Shown here: in pieces, positions 55,501-64,000 of the stretch
Layout of the letters: each line of letters opens with the position of its first letter
Numbering within the stretch: the first letter of the stretch is position 1
From: Cladorhizidae sp. MBARI D1340-BT2
Taxonomy: Eukaryota > Porifera > Demospongiae > Poecilosclerida > Cladorhizidae
Length of the DNA: 64,000 bases
Assembly (NCBI GenBank): GCA_028752905.1
Contig: JAQNBH010000010.1
Location: 20,084,422 to 20,148,421 of the forward strand
Direction: 5' to 3'
Translations under genes and position numbers: made by a program
The notes under the pieces: model-generated
What the model saw: only the letters and a program-made list of their open reading frames with translations
The model's database searches: none
Told to the model about the DNA's origin: nothing

Positions 55501-58500
55501 TGTAATACAGCTGTGTGCCAGGACTACAGTGTAATACAGCTGTGTGCCAGGACTGCAGTGTAATACAGCTGTGTGTCAGGACTACAGTGTAATACAGCTG
55601 TGTGTCAGGACTGCAGTGTAATACAGCTGTGTGTCAGGACTGCAGTGTAATACAGCTGTGTGTCAGGACTGCAGTTAATACAGCTGTGTGTCAGGACTGC
55701 AGTGTAATACAGCTGTGTGTCAGGACTGCAGTGTAATACAGCTGTGTGCCAGGACTACAGTGTAATACAGCTGTGTGTCAGGACTGCAGTGTAATACAGC
55801 TGTGTGTCAGGACTGCAGTGTAATACAGCTGTGTGTCAGGACTGCAGTGTAATACAGCTGTGTGCCAGGACTGCAGTGTAATACAGCTGTGTGCCAGGAC
55901 TGCAGTGTAATACAGCTGTGTGTCAGAACTGCAGTGTCTCATATAAAAGTGAATGTCCTCCAGGTGTGTCTCATATAAAAGTGAATGTCCTCCAGGTGTG
56001 TCTCATATAAAAGTGAATGTCCTCCAGGTGTGTCTCATATAAAAGTGAATGTCCTCCAGGTGTGTCTCATATAAAAGTGAAGGCCCTCCAGGTGTGTCTC
56101 ATATAAAAGTGAATGCCCTCCAGGTGTGTCTCATATAAAAGTGGATGTCCTCCAGGTGTGTCTCATATAAAAGTGAATGTCCTCCAGGTGTGTCTCATAT
56201 AAAAGTGAATGTCCTCCAGGTGTGTCTCATATAAAAGTGAATGTCCTCCAGGTGTGTCTCATATAAAAGTGAATGCCCTCCAGGTGTGTCTCATATAAAA
56301 GTGAATGCCCTCCAGGTGTGTCTCATATAAAAGTGAATGCCCTCCAGGTGTGTCTCATATAAAAGTGAATGTCCTCCAGGTGTGTCTCATATAAAAGTGA
56401 CTGTCCTCCAGGTGTGTCTCATATAAAAGTGAATGTCCTCCAGGTGTGTCTCATATAAAAGTGAATGCCCTCCAGGTGTGTCTCATATAAAAGTGAATGT
56501 CCTCCAGGTGTGTCTCATATAAAAGTGAATGCCCTCCAGGTGTGTCTCATATAAAAGTGAATGTCCTCCAGGTGTGTCTCATATAAAAGTGAATGTCCTC
56601 CAGGTGTGTCTCATATAAAAGTGAATGCCCTCCAGGTGTGTCTCATATAAAAGTGAATGCCCTCCAGGTGTGTCTCATATAAAAGTGAATGCCCTCCAGG
56701 TGTGTCTCATATAAAAGTGAATGTCCTCCAGGTGTGTCTCATATAAAAGTGACTGTCCTCCAGGTGTGTCTCATATAAAAGTGAATGTCCTCCAGGTGTG
56801 TCTCATATAAAAGTGAATGCCCTCCAGGTGTGTCTCATATAAAAGTGAATGTCCTCCAGGTGTGTCTCATATAAAAGTGAATGCCCTCCAGGTGTGTCTC
56901 ATATAAAAGTGAATGTCCTCCAGGTGTGTCTCATATAAAAGTGAATGTCCTCCAGGTGTGTCTCATATAAAAGTGAATGCCCTCCAGGTGTGTCTCATAT
57001 AAAAGTGAATGCCCTCCAGGTGTGTCTCATATAAAAGTGAATGTCCTCCAGGTGTGTCTCATATAAAAGTGAATGTCCTCCAGGTGTGTCTCATATAAAA
57101 GTGAATGCCCTCCAGGTGTGTCTCATATAAAAGTGAATGTCCTCCAGGTGTGTCTCATATAAAAGTGAATGTCCTCCAGGTGTGTCCTCCAGGTGTGTCT
57201 CATATAAAAGTGAATGCCCTCCAGGTGTGTCTCATATAAAAGTGAATGCCCTCCAGGTGTGTCTCATATAAAAGTGAATGTCCTCCAGGTGTGTCTCATA
57301 TAAAAGTGAATGCCCTCCAGGTGTGTCTCATATAAAAGTGAATGTCCTCCAGGTGTGTCTCATATAAAAGTGAATGCCCTCCAGGTGTGTCTCATATAAA
57401 AGTGAATGCCCTCCAGGTGTGTCTCATATAAAAGTGAATGTCCTCCAGGTGTGTCTCATATAAAAGTGAATGTCCTCCAGGTGTGTCTCATATACATAAA
57501 AGTGAATGCCCTCCAGGTGTGTCTCATATAAAAGTGAATGCCCTCCAGGTGTGTCTCATATAAAAGTGAATGCCCTCCAGGTGTGTCTCATATAAAAGTG
57601 AATGTCCTCCAGGTGTGTCTCATATAAAAGTGAATGTCCTCCAGGTGTGTCTCATATAAAAGTGAATTCCCTCCAGGTGTGTCTCATATAAAAGTGAATG
57701 CCCTCCAGGTGTGTCTCATATAAAAGTGAATGCCCTCCAGGTGTGTCTCATATAAAAGTGAATGCCCTCCAGGTGTGTCTCATATAAAAGTGAATGTCCT
57801 CCTCTCATATAAAAGTGAATGTCCTCCAGGTGTGTCTCATATAAAAGTGAATGTCCTCCAGGTGTGTCTCATATAAAAGTGAATCCCCTCCAGATGTGTC
57901 TCATATAAAAGTGAATGCCCTCCAGGTGTGTCTCATATAAAAGTGAATGCCCTCCAGGTGTGTCTCATATAAAAGTGAATGTCCTCCTCTCATATAAAAG
58001 TGAATGTCCTCCAGGTGTGTCTCATATAAAAGTGAATGTCCTCCAGGTGTGTCTCATAAAAGTGAATGCCCTCCAGGTGTGTCTCATATAAAAGTGAATG
58101 CCCTCCAGGTGTGTCTCATATAAAAGTGAATGTCCTCCAGGTGTGTCTCATATAAAAGTGAATGCCCTCCAGGTGTGTCTCATATAAAAGTGAATGCCCT
58201 CCAGGTGTGTCTCATATAAAAGTGAATGCCCTCCAGGTGTGTCTCATATAAAAGTGAATGCCCTCCAGGTGTGTCTCATATAAAAGTGAATGTCCTCCAG
58301 GTGTGTCTCATATAAAAGTGAATGCCCTCCAGGTGTGTCTCATATAAAAGTGAATGTCCTCCAGGTGTGTCTCATATAAAAGTGAATGTCCTCCAGGTGT
58401 GTCTCATATAAAAGTGAATGCCCTCCAGGTGTGTCTCATATAAAAGTGAATGCCCTCCAGGTGTGTCTCATATAAAAGTGAATGTCCTCCAGGTGTGTCT

Positions 58501-61500
58501 CATATAAAAGTGAATGCCCTCCAGGTGTGTCTCATATAAAAGTGAATGCCCTCCAGGTGTGTCTCATATAAAAGTGAATGTCCTCCAGGTGTGTCTCATA
58601 TAAAAGTGAATGCCCTCCAGGTGTGTCTCATATAAAAGTGAAGGCCCTCCAGGTGTGTCTCATATAAAAGTGAATGTCCTCCAGGTGTGTCTCATATAAA
58701 AGTGAATGCCCTCCAGGTGTGTCTCATATAAAAGTGAATGTCCTCCAGGTGTGTCTCATATAAAAGTGAATGCCCTCCAGGTGTGTCTCATATAAAAGTG
58801 AATGCCCTCCAGGTGTGTCTCATATAAAAGTGAATGTCCTCCAGGTGTGTCTCATATAAAAGTGAATGCCCTCCAGGTGTGTCTCATATAAAAGTGAATG
58901 CCCTCCAGGTGTGTCTCATATAAAAGTGAATGTCCTCCAGGTGTGTCTCATATAAAAGTGAATGTCCTCCAGGTGTGTCTCATATAAAAGTGAATGCCCT
59001 CCAGGTGTGTCTCATATAAAAGTGAATGTCCTCCAGGTGTGTCTCATATAAAAGTGAATGTCCTCCAGGTGTGTCTCATATAAAAGTGAATGCCCTCCAG
59101 GTGTGTCTCATATAAAAGTGAATGTCCTCCAGGTGTGCCTCATATAAAAGTGAATGCCCTCCAGGTGTGTCTCATATAAAAGTGAATGCCCTCCAGGTGT
59201 GTCTCATATAAAAGTGAATGCCCTCCAGGTGTGTCTCATATAAAAGTGAATGCCCTCCAGGTGTGTCTCATATAAAAGTGAATGCCCTCCAGGTGTGTCT
59301 CATATAAAAGTGAATGTCCTCCAGGTGTGTCTCATATAAAAGTGAATGCCCTCCAGGTGTGTCTCATATAAAAGTGAATGTCCTCCAGGTGTGTCTCATA
59401 TAAAAGTGAATGCCCTCCAGGTGTGTCTCATATAAAAGTGAATGTCCTCCAGGTGTGTCTCATATAAAAGTGAATGCCCTCCAGGAGTGTCTCATATAAA
59501 AGTGAATGCCCTCCAGGTGTGTCTCATATAAAAGTGAATGTCCTCCAGGTGTGTCTCATATAAAAGTGAATGCCCTCCAGGTGTGTCTCATATAAAAGTG
59601 AATGCCCTCCAGGTGTGTCTCATATAAAAGTGAATGCCCTCCAGGTGTGTCTCATATAAAAGTGAATGTCCTCCAGGTGTGTCTCATATAAAAGTGAATG
59701 CCCTCCAGGTGTGTCTCATATAAAAGTGAATGCCCTCCAGGTGTGTCTCATATAAAAGTGAATGTCCTCCAGGTGTGTCTCATATAAAAGTGAATGCCCT
59801 CCAGGTGTGTCTCATATAAAAGTGAATGCCCTCCAGGTGTGTCTCATATAAAAGTGAATGTCCTCCAGGTGTGTCTCATATACTAAAAGTGAATGCCCTC
59901 CAGGTGTGTCTCATATAAAAGTGAATGCCCTCCAGGTGTGTCTCATATAAAAGTGAATGTCCTCCAGGTGTGTCTCATATAAAAGTGAATGCCCTCCAGG
60001 TGTGTCTCATATAAAAGTGAATGCCCTCCAGGTGTGTCTCATATAAAAGTGAATGTCCTCCAGGTGTGTCTCATATACTAAAAGTGAATGCCCTCCAGGT
60101 GTGTCTCATATAAAAGTGAATGCCCTCCAGGTGTGTCCTCATATAAAAGTGAATGCCCTCCAGGTGTGTCTCATATAAAAGTGAATGTCCTCCAGGTGTG
60201 TCTCATATAAAAGTGAATGTCCTCCAGGTGTGTCTCATATAAAAGTGAATGCCCTCCAGGTGTGTCTCATATAAAAGTGAATGTCCTCCAGGTGTGTCTC
60301 ATATAAAAATGAATGCCCTCCAGGTGTGGTCTGTTATTGTGTTTGTTGGTGTGAAATGGTAACGAGATGAAATGTTCTTGAAATATTCTCGATTCTTATG
60401 TCTGTCTAAACAAATGGAGTCAGACCTCACTGTTCACGCGACTACCTGACCTGGTTTGCTATCCAGCGGACGCCGCAGCTTGCGTGGCTTCTTGCTTAGG
60501 GACATTATCCACTCAGTAGTGAACGATTGGTTGTTAATACTCACTGGCATTTGTTAGCAGTCGGACACCTCTTCCGTTTGTATCCAACTACATATGTATG
60601 TACATAAGGAAAACCGAAATAGCCATTCTCTCGGTCCTGCTGAGGTCCTTACTTGCCCTTGTGTCGGAGCTGAGGTCCTTACGTGCCCTTGTGCCGGAGC
60701 TGAGGTCCTTACCTGCCCTAGTGCCATATTCTACAGTGTGTTTAGTGTAGGGCATTGGTGGATGTGTGGATGTGGATGGACTCTTGATGCAGCTCTGGAG
60801 AGTGCGACTAGTTATACAGCATGCATACATACGTACTAATCTGCGGATACTTGTGCCACTCCCAAGATGTGCTAGATCCTTATCCCTCGATTAGCCCTAG
60901 AATATGCTAAGTCTTTGACTTCTCTGGCCATAGCCCTAGAATGTCGTAGTCATACTCTTAGCCCTAGCTCTATACCTAAAGTTTAGCCCTAGCCCTACTA
61001 ACTCTGGTCTTAGCCCTAGCCCTAGCCTCGCCCTAGCCCTAGCCCTAGCCATGACCCTAGCCCTAGCTCTGCTCTAGCCCTAGCTCTGGTCTTAGCCTTA
61101 GCTCTAACTCTGGTCTTAGCTCTAGCCCTAGCTCTCTGGTTTAGCCCTAGCCCTAGCTCTGATCTTAGCTCTAGCCCTAGCTCTTGTCCTAGCCCTAGCT
61201 CTGGTCTTAGCCTTAGCTCTAACTCTAGTCTTAGCCCTAGCCCTAGCTCTCTGGTTTAGCCCTAGCCCTCTGGTTTAGCCCTAGCCCTAACTCTGGTCTT
61301 AGCCCTAGCCCTAACTCTGGTCTTAGCCCTAGTCCTAACTCTGGTCTTAGCCCTAGCCCTAACTCTGATCTTAGCCCTAGCTCTCTGGTCTTAGCCCTAG
61401 CCCTAACTCTGGTCTTAGCCCTAGCCCTAACTCTGGTCTTAGCCCTAGCCCTAGCTCTCTGGTCTTAGCTGAAGCCCTAACTCTGATCTTAGCCCTAGCC

Positions 61501-62991
61501 CTAGGCTCTGATCTTAGAACATTACCCTAGCCCTGGCTCTGGTTTTAGCCTAGCCCTAGAATACCCCTGACCTTAGCTCTAGAATTCTCCTAGCCGTGTA
61601 GCCCTAGAATCCCCCGAACCCTAGCCCTGATTCCATGATCCATGCTGTAGAGGCAGTCACCATCACAATGAGACTCCCCCCCCCCCCCTGGATTTTGTAA
61701 CATCATTGTTTTGCATGTGTTGGCATTTAAGTGTGTGTTATAGTTCACACTAGCAGGTAATGGCCAGCATTTTAAGCATGTGTTATAGATCATTCACATT
61801 AGCAGGTAACGGCCAGTGGCAGAGCAGGAGAGCAGCTGACAAGTAAGTAGGCAGTATTATGCACTAGATGATTTAATATGCCCATGGTTGCACTAAAATC
61901 CACTGAAGTCAGTTCAGGCACTTCAATTGTGATTCACATGAGCTAATGCGGTTGACATCACATAATAGTCTACTGTATTTCGAAGGTGTGTTTTCACAAA
62001 CTTAATCGGACTAAATATCAAGGCAAACCTGTCCTACTGGTGCTAGTGCTAAAACTGGGCATAGGAAAATTCCAAACTCGACACTTTCGCCCTCTCCCCC
62101 CCCCCCCCCCCCCCCATATGAAAATATGTGTTACATATGTACTACACATGCACACACATGCACATGCACACAGATACACAAAGAACTGTTACAGTAAGTA
62201 CACATACATGTAGCTACATGAGGAACATGTGTTATGTCCATACACATGCATGCACATGCACACGGATATACAAAGAACTGTTACAGTAAGTACACATAGC
62301 TACATGAGGAACATGTGTTATGTCCATGCATGCACATGCACACAGATACACAAAGAACTGTTACAGTAAGTACACATAGCTACATGAGGAACATGTGTTA
62401 TGTCCATACACATGCATGCACATGCACACGGATATACAAAGAACTGTTACAGTAAGTACACATAGCTACATGAGGAACATGTGTTATGTCCATGCACATG
62501 CATGCACATGCACACAGATACATGTACACAAAGAACTGTTACAGTAAGTACACATACATGAGGAACATGTGTTATGTCCATGCACATGCATGCACATGCA
62601 CACAGATACATGTACACAAAGAACTGTTACAGTAAGTACACATAGCTACATGAGGAACATGTGTTATGTCCATACACATGCATGCACATGCACACGGATA
62701 TACAAAGAACTGTTACAGTAAGTACACATACATGTAGCTACATGAGGAACATGTGTTATGTCCATGCACATGCATGCACATGCACACAGATATACAAAGA
62801 ACTGTTACAGTAATTACACATAGCTACATGAGGAACATGTGTTATGTCCATACACATGCATGCACATGCACACAGATACACCAGGAACCTGGTGGATGAA
62901 GGCAACGGCAAGTACAACCTCATCGTGTTGTGCTGGGAATCTGGACAGGGCAGTTGCATCCATGACCACTCCGACTCCCACTGCTTCATGA

Positions 62992-62993
<2 letters not shown>
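43412..62993 (+). CDS. CDO1: Cysteine dioxygenase type 1, 5' part (exons 1 and 2; continues past window)
   Basis: Exon 1 is 43412-43587 (58 codons plus 2 bases) and exon 2 is 62876-62993 (1 base plus 39 codons). The intron is phase 2 and 19,288 bp long. The enzyme is a cytosolic mononuclear iron dioxygenase that oxidises L-cysteine to cysteine sulfinate, the entry to taurine and sulfate. The spliced reading runs FNKHR then [20 protein letters not shown] then [15 protein letters not shown]. The two His of HDH (codons 62961-62963 and 62967-62969) are the first two iron ligands. The Cys after SH (62982-62984) is the one that cross-links to Tyr in mammalian enzymes. The Arg of YTRN (62883-62885) is the substrate carboxylate contact. 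The third His and the Tyr lie in exons beyond the window. The start aligns with the family start. Confidence 0.94.
43575..43752. repeat. 36-37-bp array made of the exon 1/intron 1 junction
   Basis: Five units of TAACAAGCACAGGTTAGAGG plus GGTTAAGTAAAAACCT. Unit 1 is the last 11 coding bases of exon 1 plus the real donor. Units 2-4 repeat exon end and donor (GCACAG|GTTAGA) almost exactly; unit 5 reads GCACAGACTAGA and has lost the GT. Confidence 0.95.
43753..45079. other. Cysteine dioxygenase intron, left part
   Basis: No element is recognised. A pyrimidine-rich stretch with a C run lies at 43815-43875. Short frames have no domain. Confidence 0.4.
45080..45211. mobile_element. Short MITE with CAGGGTTTCATTTAG ends
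   Basis: It begins CAGGGTTTCATTTAG and ends with the inverse CTAAATGAAACCCT; G-rich and C-rich runs lie just inside. It is 132 bp. A second partial copy at 45289-45402 shares the left end and the core TTGGAAATTGTATTATTAAA to CTTTAACCATCATGCCCC but lacks the right end. The termini look hAT-like; no target duplication is seen. Confidence 0.7.
45289..45402. mobile_element. Second, right-truncated copy of the CAGGGTTTCATT MITE
   Basis: The core is nearly identical to the copy 200 bp upstream and in the same orientation. The extra GGGGGCGTGCCCCCC palindrome near the left end distinguishes it. A (GTT)n microsatellite follows at 45407-45425. Confidence 0.68.
45525..45820 (-). repeat. Foldback repeat family, copy D (inverted half)
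   Basis: Reverse-oriented relative to copies A-C: TTTAGCGCCTAATGAAAACA, AAAGAGAGCACACAGAGAGA, GAATCTATGGAGTTATAAAG. It ends next to an AGAGGGGGGGGGGG run. Between 45860 and 45985 a GCATTTAATAGACGAGGG motif recurs irregularly five to six times. Confidence 0.78.
45990..46376. other. No gene recognised
   Basis: An 82-codon minus-strand frame (46275-46027) has no known domain and an unusual Leu/Cys/His composition. It is not supported. Confidence 0.3.
46377..48258. repeat. 17-bp CTAGGGCTAGGAGTGTT minisatellite
   Basis: About 110 units with variants AGTATTC, AGTGTTC, GCTTGG and AGTAATGTT. Blocks of units recur in the same variant order (for example the AGCAGTGTATTAGGGCTTGG series near 46528, 46919 and 47995), showing higher-order duplication. 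Confidence 0.96.
48259..49180. other. Cysteine dioxygenase intron, no element recognised
   Basis: Single-copy-looking sequence. Open frames at 48502-48747 (plus) and 48654-48932 (minus) overlap each other and show no domain. Confidence 0.35.
49339..49769. mobile_element. Complete foldback element (family reference copy)
   Basis: The left arm TTGTGGTTATGACTTTGGAG, CTCCATAGATTCTG and TCAAAAGGTAGGTCTCTCTG is mirrored by the right arm AGAGAGACCTATCATTTGAG, CAGAATCTATGGAACTCC and AGGTCATAACCACAA. The centre is a GCGCGGGTGCCG / CACCCTGCCTGCGC hairpin. It is about 431 bp and non-coding. This copy defines the family seen at 228, 6888, 22410, 24905, 45525, 49950 and 63880. Confidence 0.8.
49950..51142. 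mobile_element. Second foldback copy, split by an insertion
   Basis: The left arm starts TTGTGGTTTAAGACTTTGGA; the centre GGCAAGCGGGTGCCTG is near 50227. The right arm runs to GGTTTTGAGTTACCACTTA at 50429, is interrupted, and resumes near 50985 (GCAAGTAACTTTAGCATAAT, AAAGAGAGCACACAGAGAGA) to about 51142. Confidence 0.7.
50430..50985. mobile_element. Harbinger-type insertion with only the left end preserved
   Basis: AGGCCTGTCCACACTGCAC starts at 50430 directly after TTA and matches the terminal repeat of the element at 32409-33161. A second GCGTCCACACTGACA lies at 50518, as in that element. No right terminal repeat is found, so its right edge is inferred from where the foldback arm resumes. 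A short frame [20 protein letters not shown] is present at 50637-50699; no domain is assignable. Confidence 0.6.
51180..51770. other. Cysteine dioxygenase intron, no element recognised
   Basis: A 117-codon minus-strand frame (51740-51387) has no recognised domain. A TACATGTACATGTACATGTA run lies at 51652-51674. Confidence 0.35.
51771..55935. repeat. 29-bp minisatellite, about 143 units
   Basis: The unit is GTGTAATACAGCTGTGTGTC plus AGGACTGCA, with TC/CC variation (GTGTCAG or GTGCCAG) and CTGCA/CTACA variation; a few units lose GT (CAGTTAATAC). Every standard unit holds the palindromes CAGCTG and CTGCAG. It switches abruptly at 55936 into the 32-bp array with no spacer. Confidence 0.97.
55936..60327. 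repeat. 32-bp minisatellite, about 137 units
   Basis: The unit is GTGTGTCTCATATAAAAGTG plus AATGTCCTCCAG, with T/C alternation at GTCCTCC/GCCCTCC. Rare markers (GACTGTCCTCC at about 56400 and 56752; TCCTCCTCTCATA at about 57797 and 57987; TATACTAAAAG at about 59880 and 60074) recur at multi-unit spacings. Each unit holds TATAAAAG and CAGGTGTGT. Confidence 0.97.
60328..60885. other. Intron segment with a short triplicated motif
   Basis: GCTGAGGTCCTTACTTGCCC plus TTGTGTCGGA is repeated three times at 60640-60725. The rest shows nothing recognised. Confidence 0.6.
60886..61625. repeat. CCCTAG-rich tandem array
   Basis: Irregular runs of TTAGCCCTAGCCCTAGCTCT plus GGTC, including perfect (CCCTAG)n stretches near 61020-61055. 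It resembles a degenerate telomere-like hexamer array and is complementary in type to the GGGCTAGG arrays at 34.5 and 46.4 kb. Confidence 0.92.
61626..62135. other. Intron segment, no element recognised
   Basis: C runs lie at about 61677-61687 and 62096-62115. A GTGTTATAGTTCACACTAGCAG / GTGTTATAGATCATTCACAT duplication occurs at about 61735-61810. Confidence 0.5.
62140..62875. repeat. 85-95-bp array made of the intron 1/exon 2 junction
   Basis: Eight units, then the real exon. Each unit holds GCATGCACATGCACACAG, ATACACAAAGAACTGTTACA, GTAAGTACACATAGCTACAT and GAGGAACATGTGTTATGTCC. The true acceptor GCACACAG|ATACACCAGGAAC is the last member. Units beginning near 62160, 62340, 62511, 62600 and 62785 keep CACACAG; those near 62258, 62427 and 62692 have CACACGG. 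Confidence 0.95.
62876..62993 (+). CDS. CDO1: Cysteine dioxygenase exon 2
   Basis: It encodes (R)[39 protein letters not shown] with the iron-binding HDH and the cross-link Cys. It ends AAG|GTGTGT at 62993, phase 0, where the donor merges into a GT microsatellite. Confidence 0.95.

Positions 62994-63031
<38 letters not shown>
62994..63031. repeat. GT microsatellite at the exon 2 donor
   Basis: About 18 GT units start with the donor GT itself. A further GTGTGTGTGT lies at 63065-63075. Confidence 0.95.
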
Positions 63032-63149
63032 ATGCTGTGCTGCTGTTTCATGCTCCTGTGCATGTGTGTGTGTACGGTACATGGTGTTATTCTCGGGACT
63101 GTCTTCTTGCTGTGGTGTATGGATGTGTGTGGAACTACGTTGGTGCCTG

Positions 63150-63705
63150 GGAGGTTAGGGCTGGGGGAGGCCAGGGTTAGGGGGGAGGCCAGGGGGAGGC
63201 CATGGTCAGAGCTGGGGGAGGCCAGGGTTAGGGCTGGGGGAGGCCAGGGTTAGGGCTGGGGGAGGCCATGGTCAGAGCTGGGGGAGGGCCAAGGTTAGGG
63301 CTGGGGGAGGCCATGGTCAGAGCTGGGGGAGGCCAGGGTTAGGGCTGGGGGAGGGCCAGGGTTAGGGCTGGGGGAGGCCGCTGGGGGAGGCCATGGTCAG
63401 AGCTGGGGGAGGCCCAGGGTTAGGGCTGGGAGAGGCCATGGTCAGAGCTGGGGGAGGCCATGGTTAGAGCTGGGGGAGGCCAGGGTTAGGGCTGGGGGAG
63501 GCCATGGTCAGAGCTGGGGGAGGGCCAGGTTAGGGCTGGGGGAGGGCCAGGGTAGGGCTGGGGGAGGGCCAGGGTTGGTTAGGGCATGGTTAGAGCTGGG
63601 GGAGGCCAGGGTTAGGCTGGGGGAGGCCAGGGTTAGGGCAGGGGGAGGGCCAGGGTTAGGGCAGGGTTAGGGCTAGGGTTAGGGCTAGGGCTAGGGTCAG
63701 GGTCA
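63150..63705. repeat. 23-bp GGGGGAGGCCAGGGTTAGGGCT minisatellite
   Basis: About 24 units of GGTTAGGGCTGGGGGAGGCC plus AGG or ATG, alternating GGTTAGGG and GGTCAGAG. It ends in TTAGGGCTAGGGTTAGGGCT, a telomere-like tail, at about 63655-63700. Confidence 0.94.
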
Positions 63706-63830
63706 CCCATCTAGGGGGAGTACGTACTGTAGGGATCCCAGGGTCATCCATCTAGGGGGAGTACATAGGGATCCAAGAATCACATCTAGGGGGAGTATGT
63801 ACACTAGGGATTCCAGGGTGCTGGGGGGAA
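63706..63830. repeat. Tandem repeat of about 45 bp
   Basis: Three units with CATCTAGGGGGAGTACGTAC plus TGTAGGGATCC. Confidence 0.88.
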
Positions 63831-63869
63831 AATTTCGACAAGAATTTTTTCCCCACACCTATGCTTTCC

Positions 63870-64000
63870 CATTTTGTCATATTATTAACACCTAATGAAT
63901 ACGCTCTTTTGTAGAGTCAAAGGCTTCCTCGAGCCACAGATAACAATAACAACAGCCTAGCACTTACCTACACCAGGAACCACAACTGCTGCCAGTTCAG
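63870..64000 (-). repeat. Foldback repeat family, copy at the right edge (partial)
   Basis: ACACCTAATGAATACGCTCT, AGAGTCAAAGGCTTCCTCGA, GCCACAGATAACAATAACAA and CAGCCTAGCACTTA match the inverted half as in 49500-49400. It runs off the window. Confidence 0.7.

Noticed and set aside
51771..60327. CRISPR-like regular repeats
   Set aside because: Units are contiguous with no unique spacers, the organism is an animal and there are no cas genes.

Overview
The window is animal nuclear DNA. Its genes are split by spliceosomal introns of 0.3 to 19 kb, it carries eukaryotic DNA transposons and a Penelope-like retroelement, and roughly a third of it is short-period tandem repeat. Two conserved animal genes fix the interpretation: a complete coronin gene on the minus strand and the 5' part of a cysteine dioxygenase gene on the plus strand. 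A decayed NACHT-LRR gene and the transposon mix would suit a sponge or another early-branching marine invertebrate, but the species cannot be fixed from the sequence. I saw no prokaryotic signals (operons, ribosome-binding sites, CRISPR).

Layout. 0-7 kb: Harbinger-type and foldback repeat fragments, then a decayed intron-containing Ginger1-type transposase gene (integrase zinc finger, DDE core, GPY module, Ulp1-type protease, PHD finger), then an inverted-repeat element. 7.3-9 kb: a Penelope-like GIY-YIG fragment abutting the LRR end of an NLR pseudogene on the minus strand. 9-12.4 kb: minisatellites. 12.7-15.4 kb: a decayed hAT element (TTF zinc finger, DUF4371, hAT dimerisation region). 16.2-29.3 kb: coronin, eight coding exons and 457 codons, all seven introns phase 0. 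Its introns hold a pogo/Tigger remnant, a piggyBac-like MITE, a foldback copy and a different minisatellite in nearly every intron. 29.7-34.5 kb: a pogo-like MITE, then a roughly 3.9-kb inverted-repeat element that contains two PIF/Harbinger elements, each with intact ends, a 3-bp target duplication and only a Myb/MADF-type ORF. 34.5-42.3 kb: about ten tandem arrays and no gene I can name. 43.4-63.0 kb: cysteine dioxygenase exon 1, a 19.3-kb intron, and exon 2; the remaining exons lie beyond the right edge.

The most unusual observation is in the cysteine dioxygenase gene. The giant intron starts inside a tandem array made of copies of its own 5' splice junction and ends in an array made of copies of its own 3' splice junction, including a degraded start of exon 2. 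The next donor runs directly into a GT microsatellite. About 60 percent of the intron is tandem repeat, including 29-bp and 32-bp arrays of roughly 140 units each. The 32-bp unit carries a TATA-box-like and a splice-donor-like motif. Whether the true sites are chosen faithfully, and whether array length affects expression, can be tested with RNA and long reads.

No two genes form a pathway here. Coronin is an actin regulator and cysteine dioxygenase makes cysteine sulfinate. The rest is mobile or repeat DNA.
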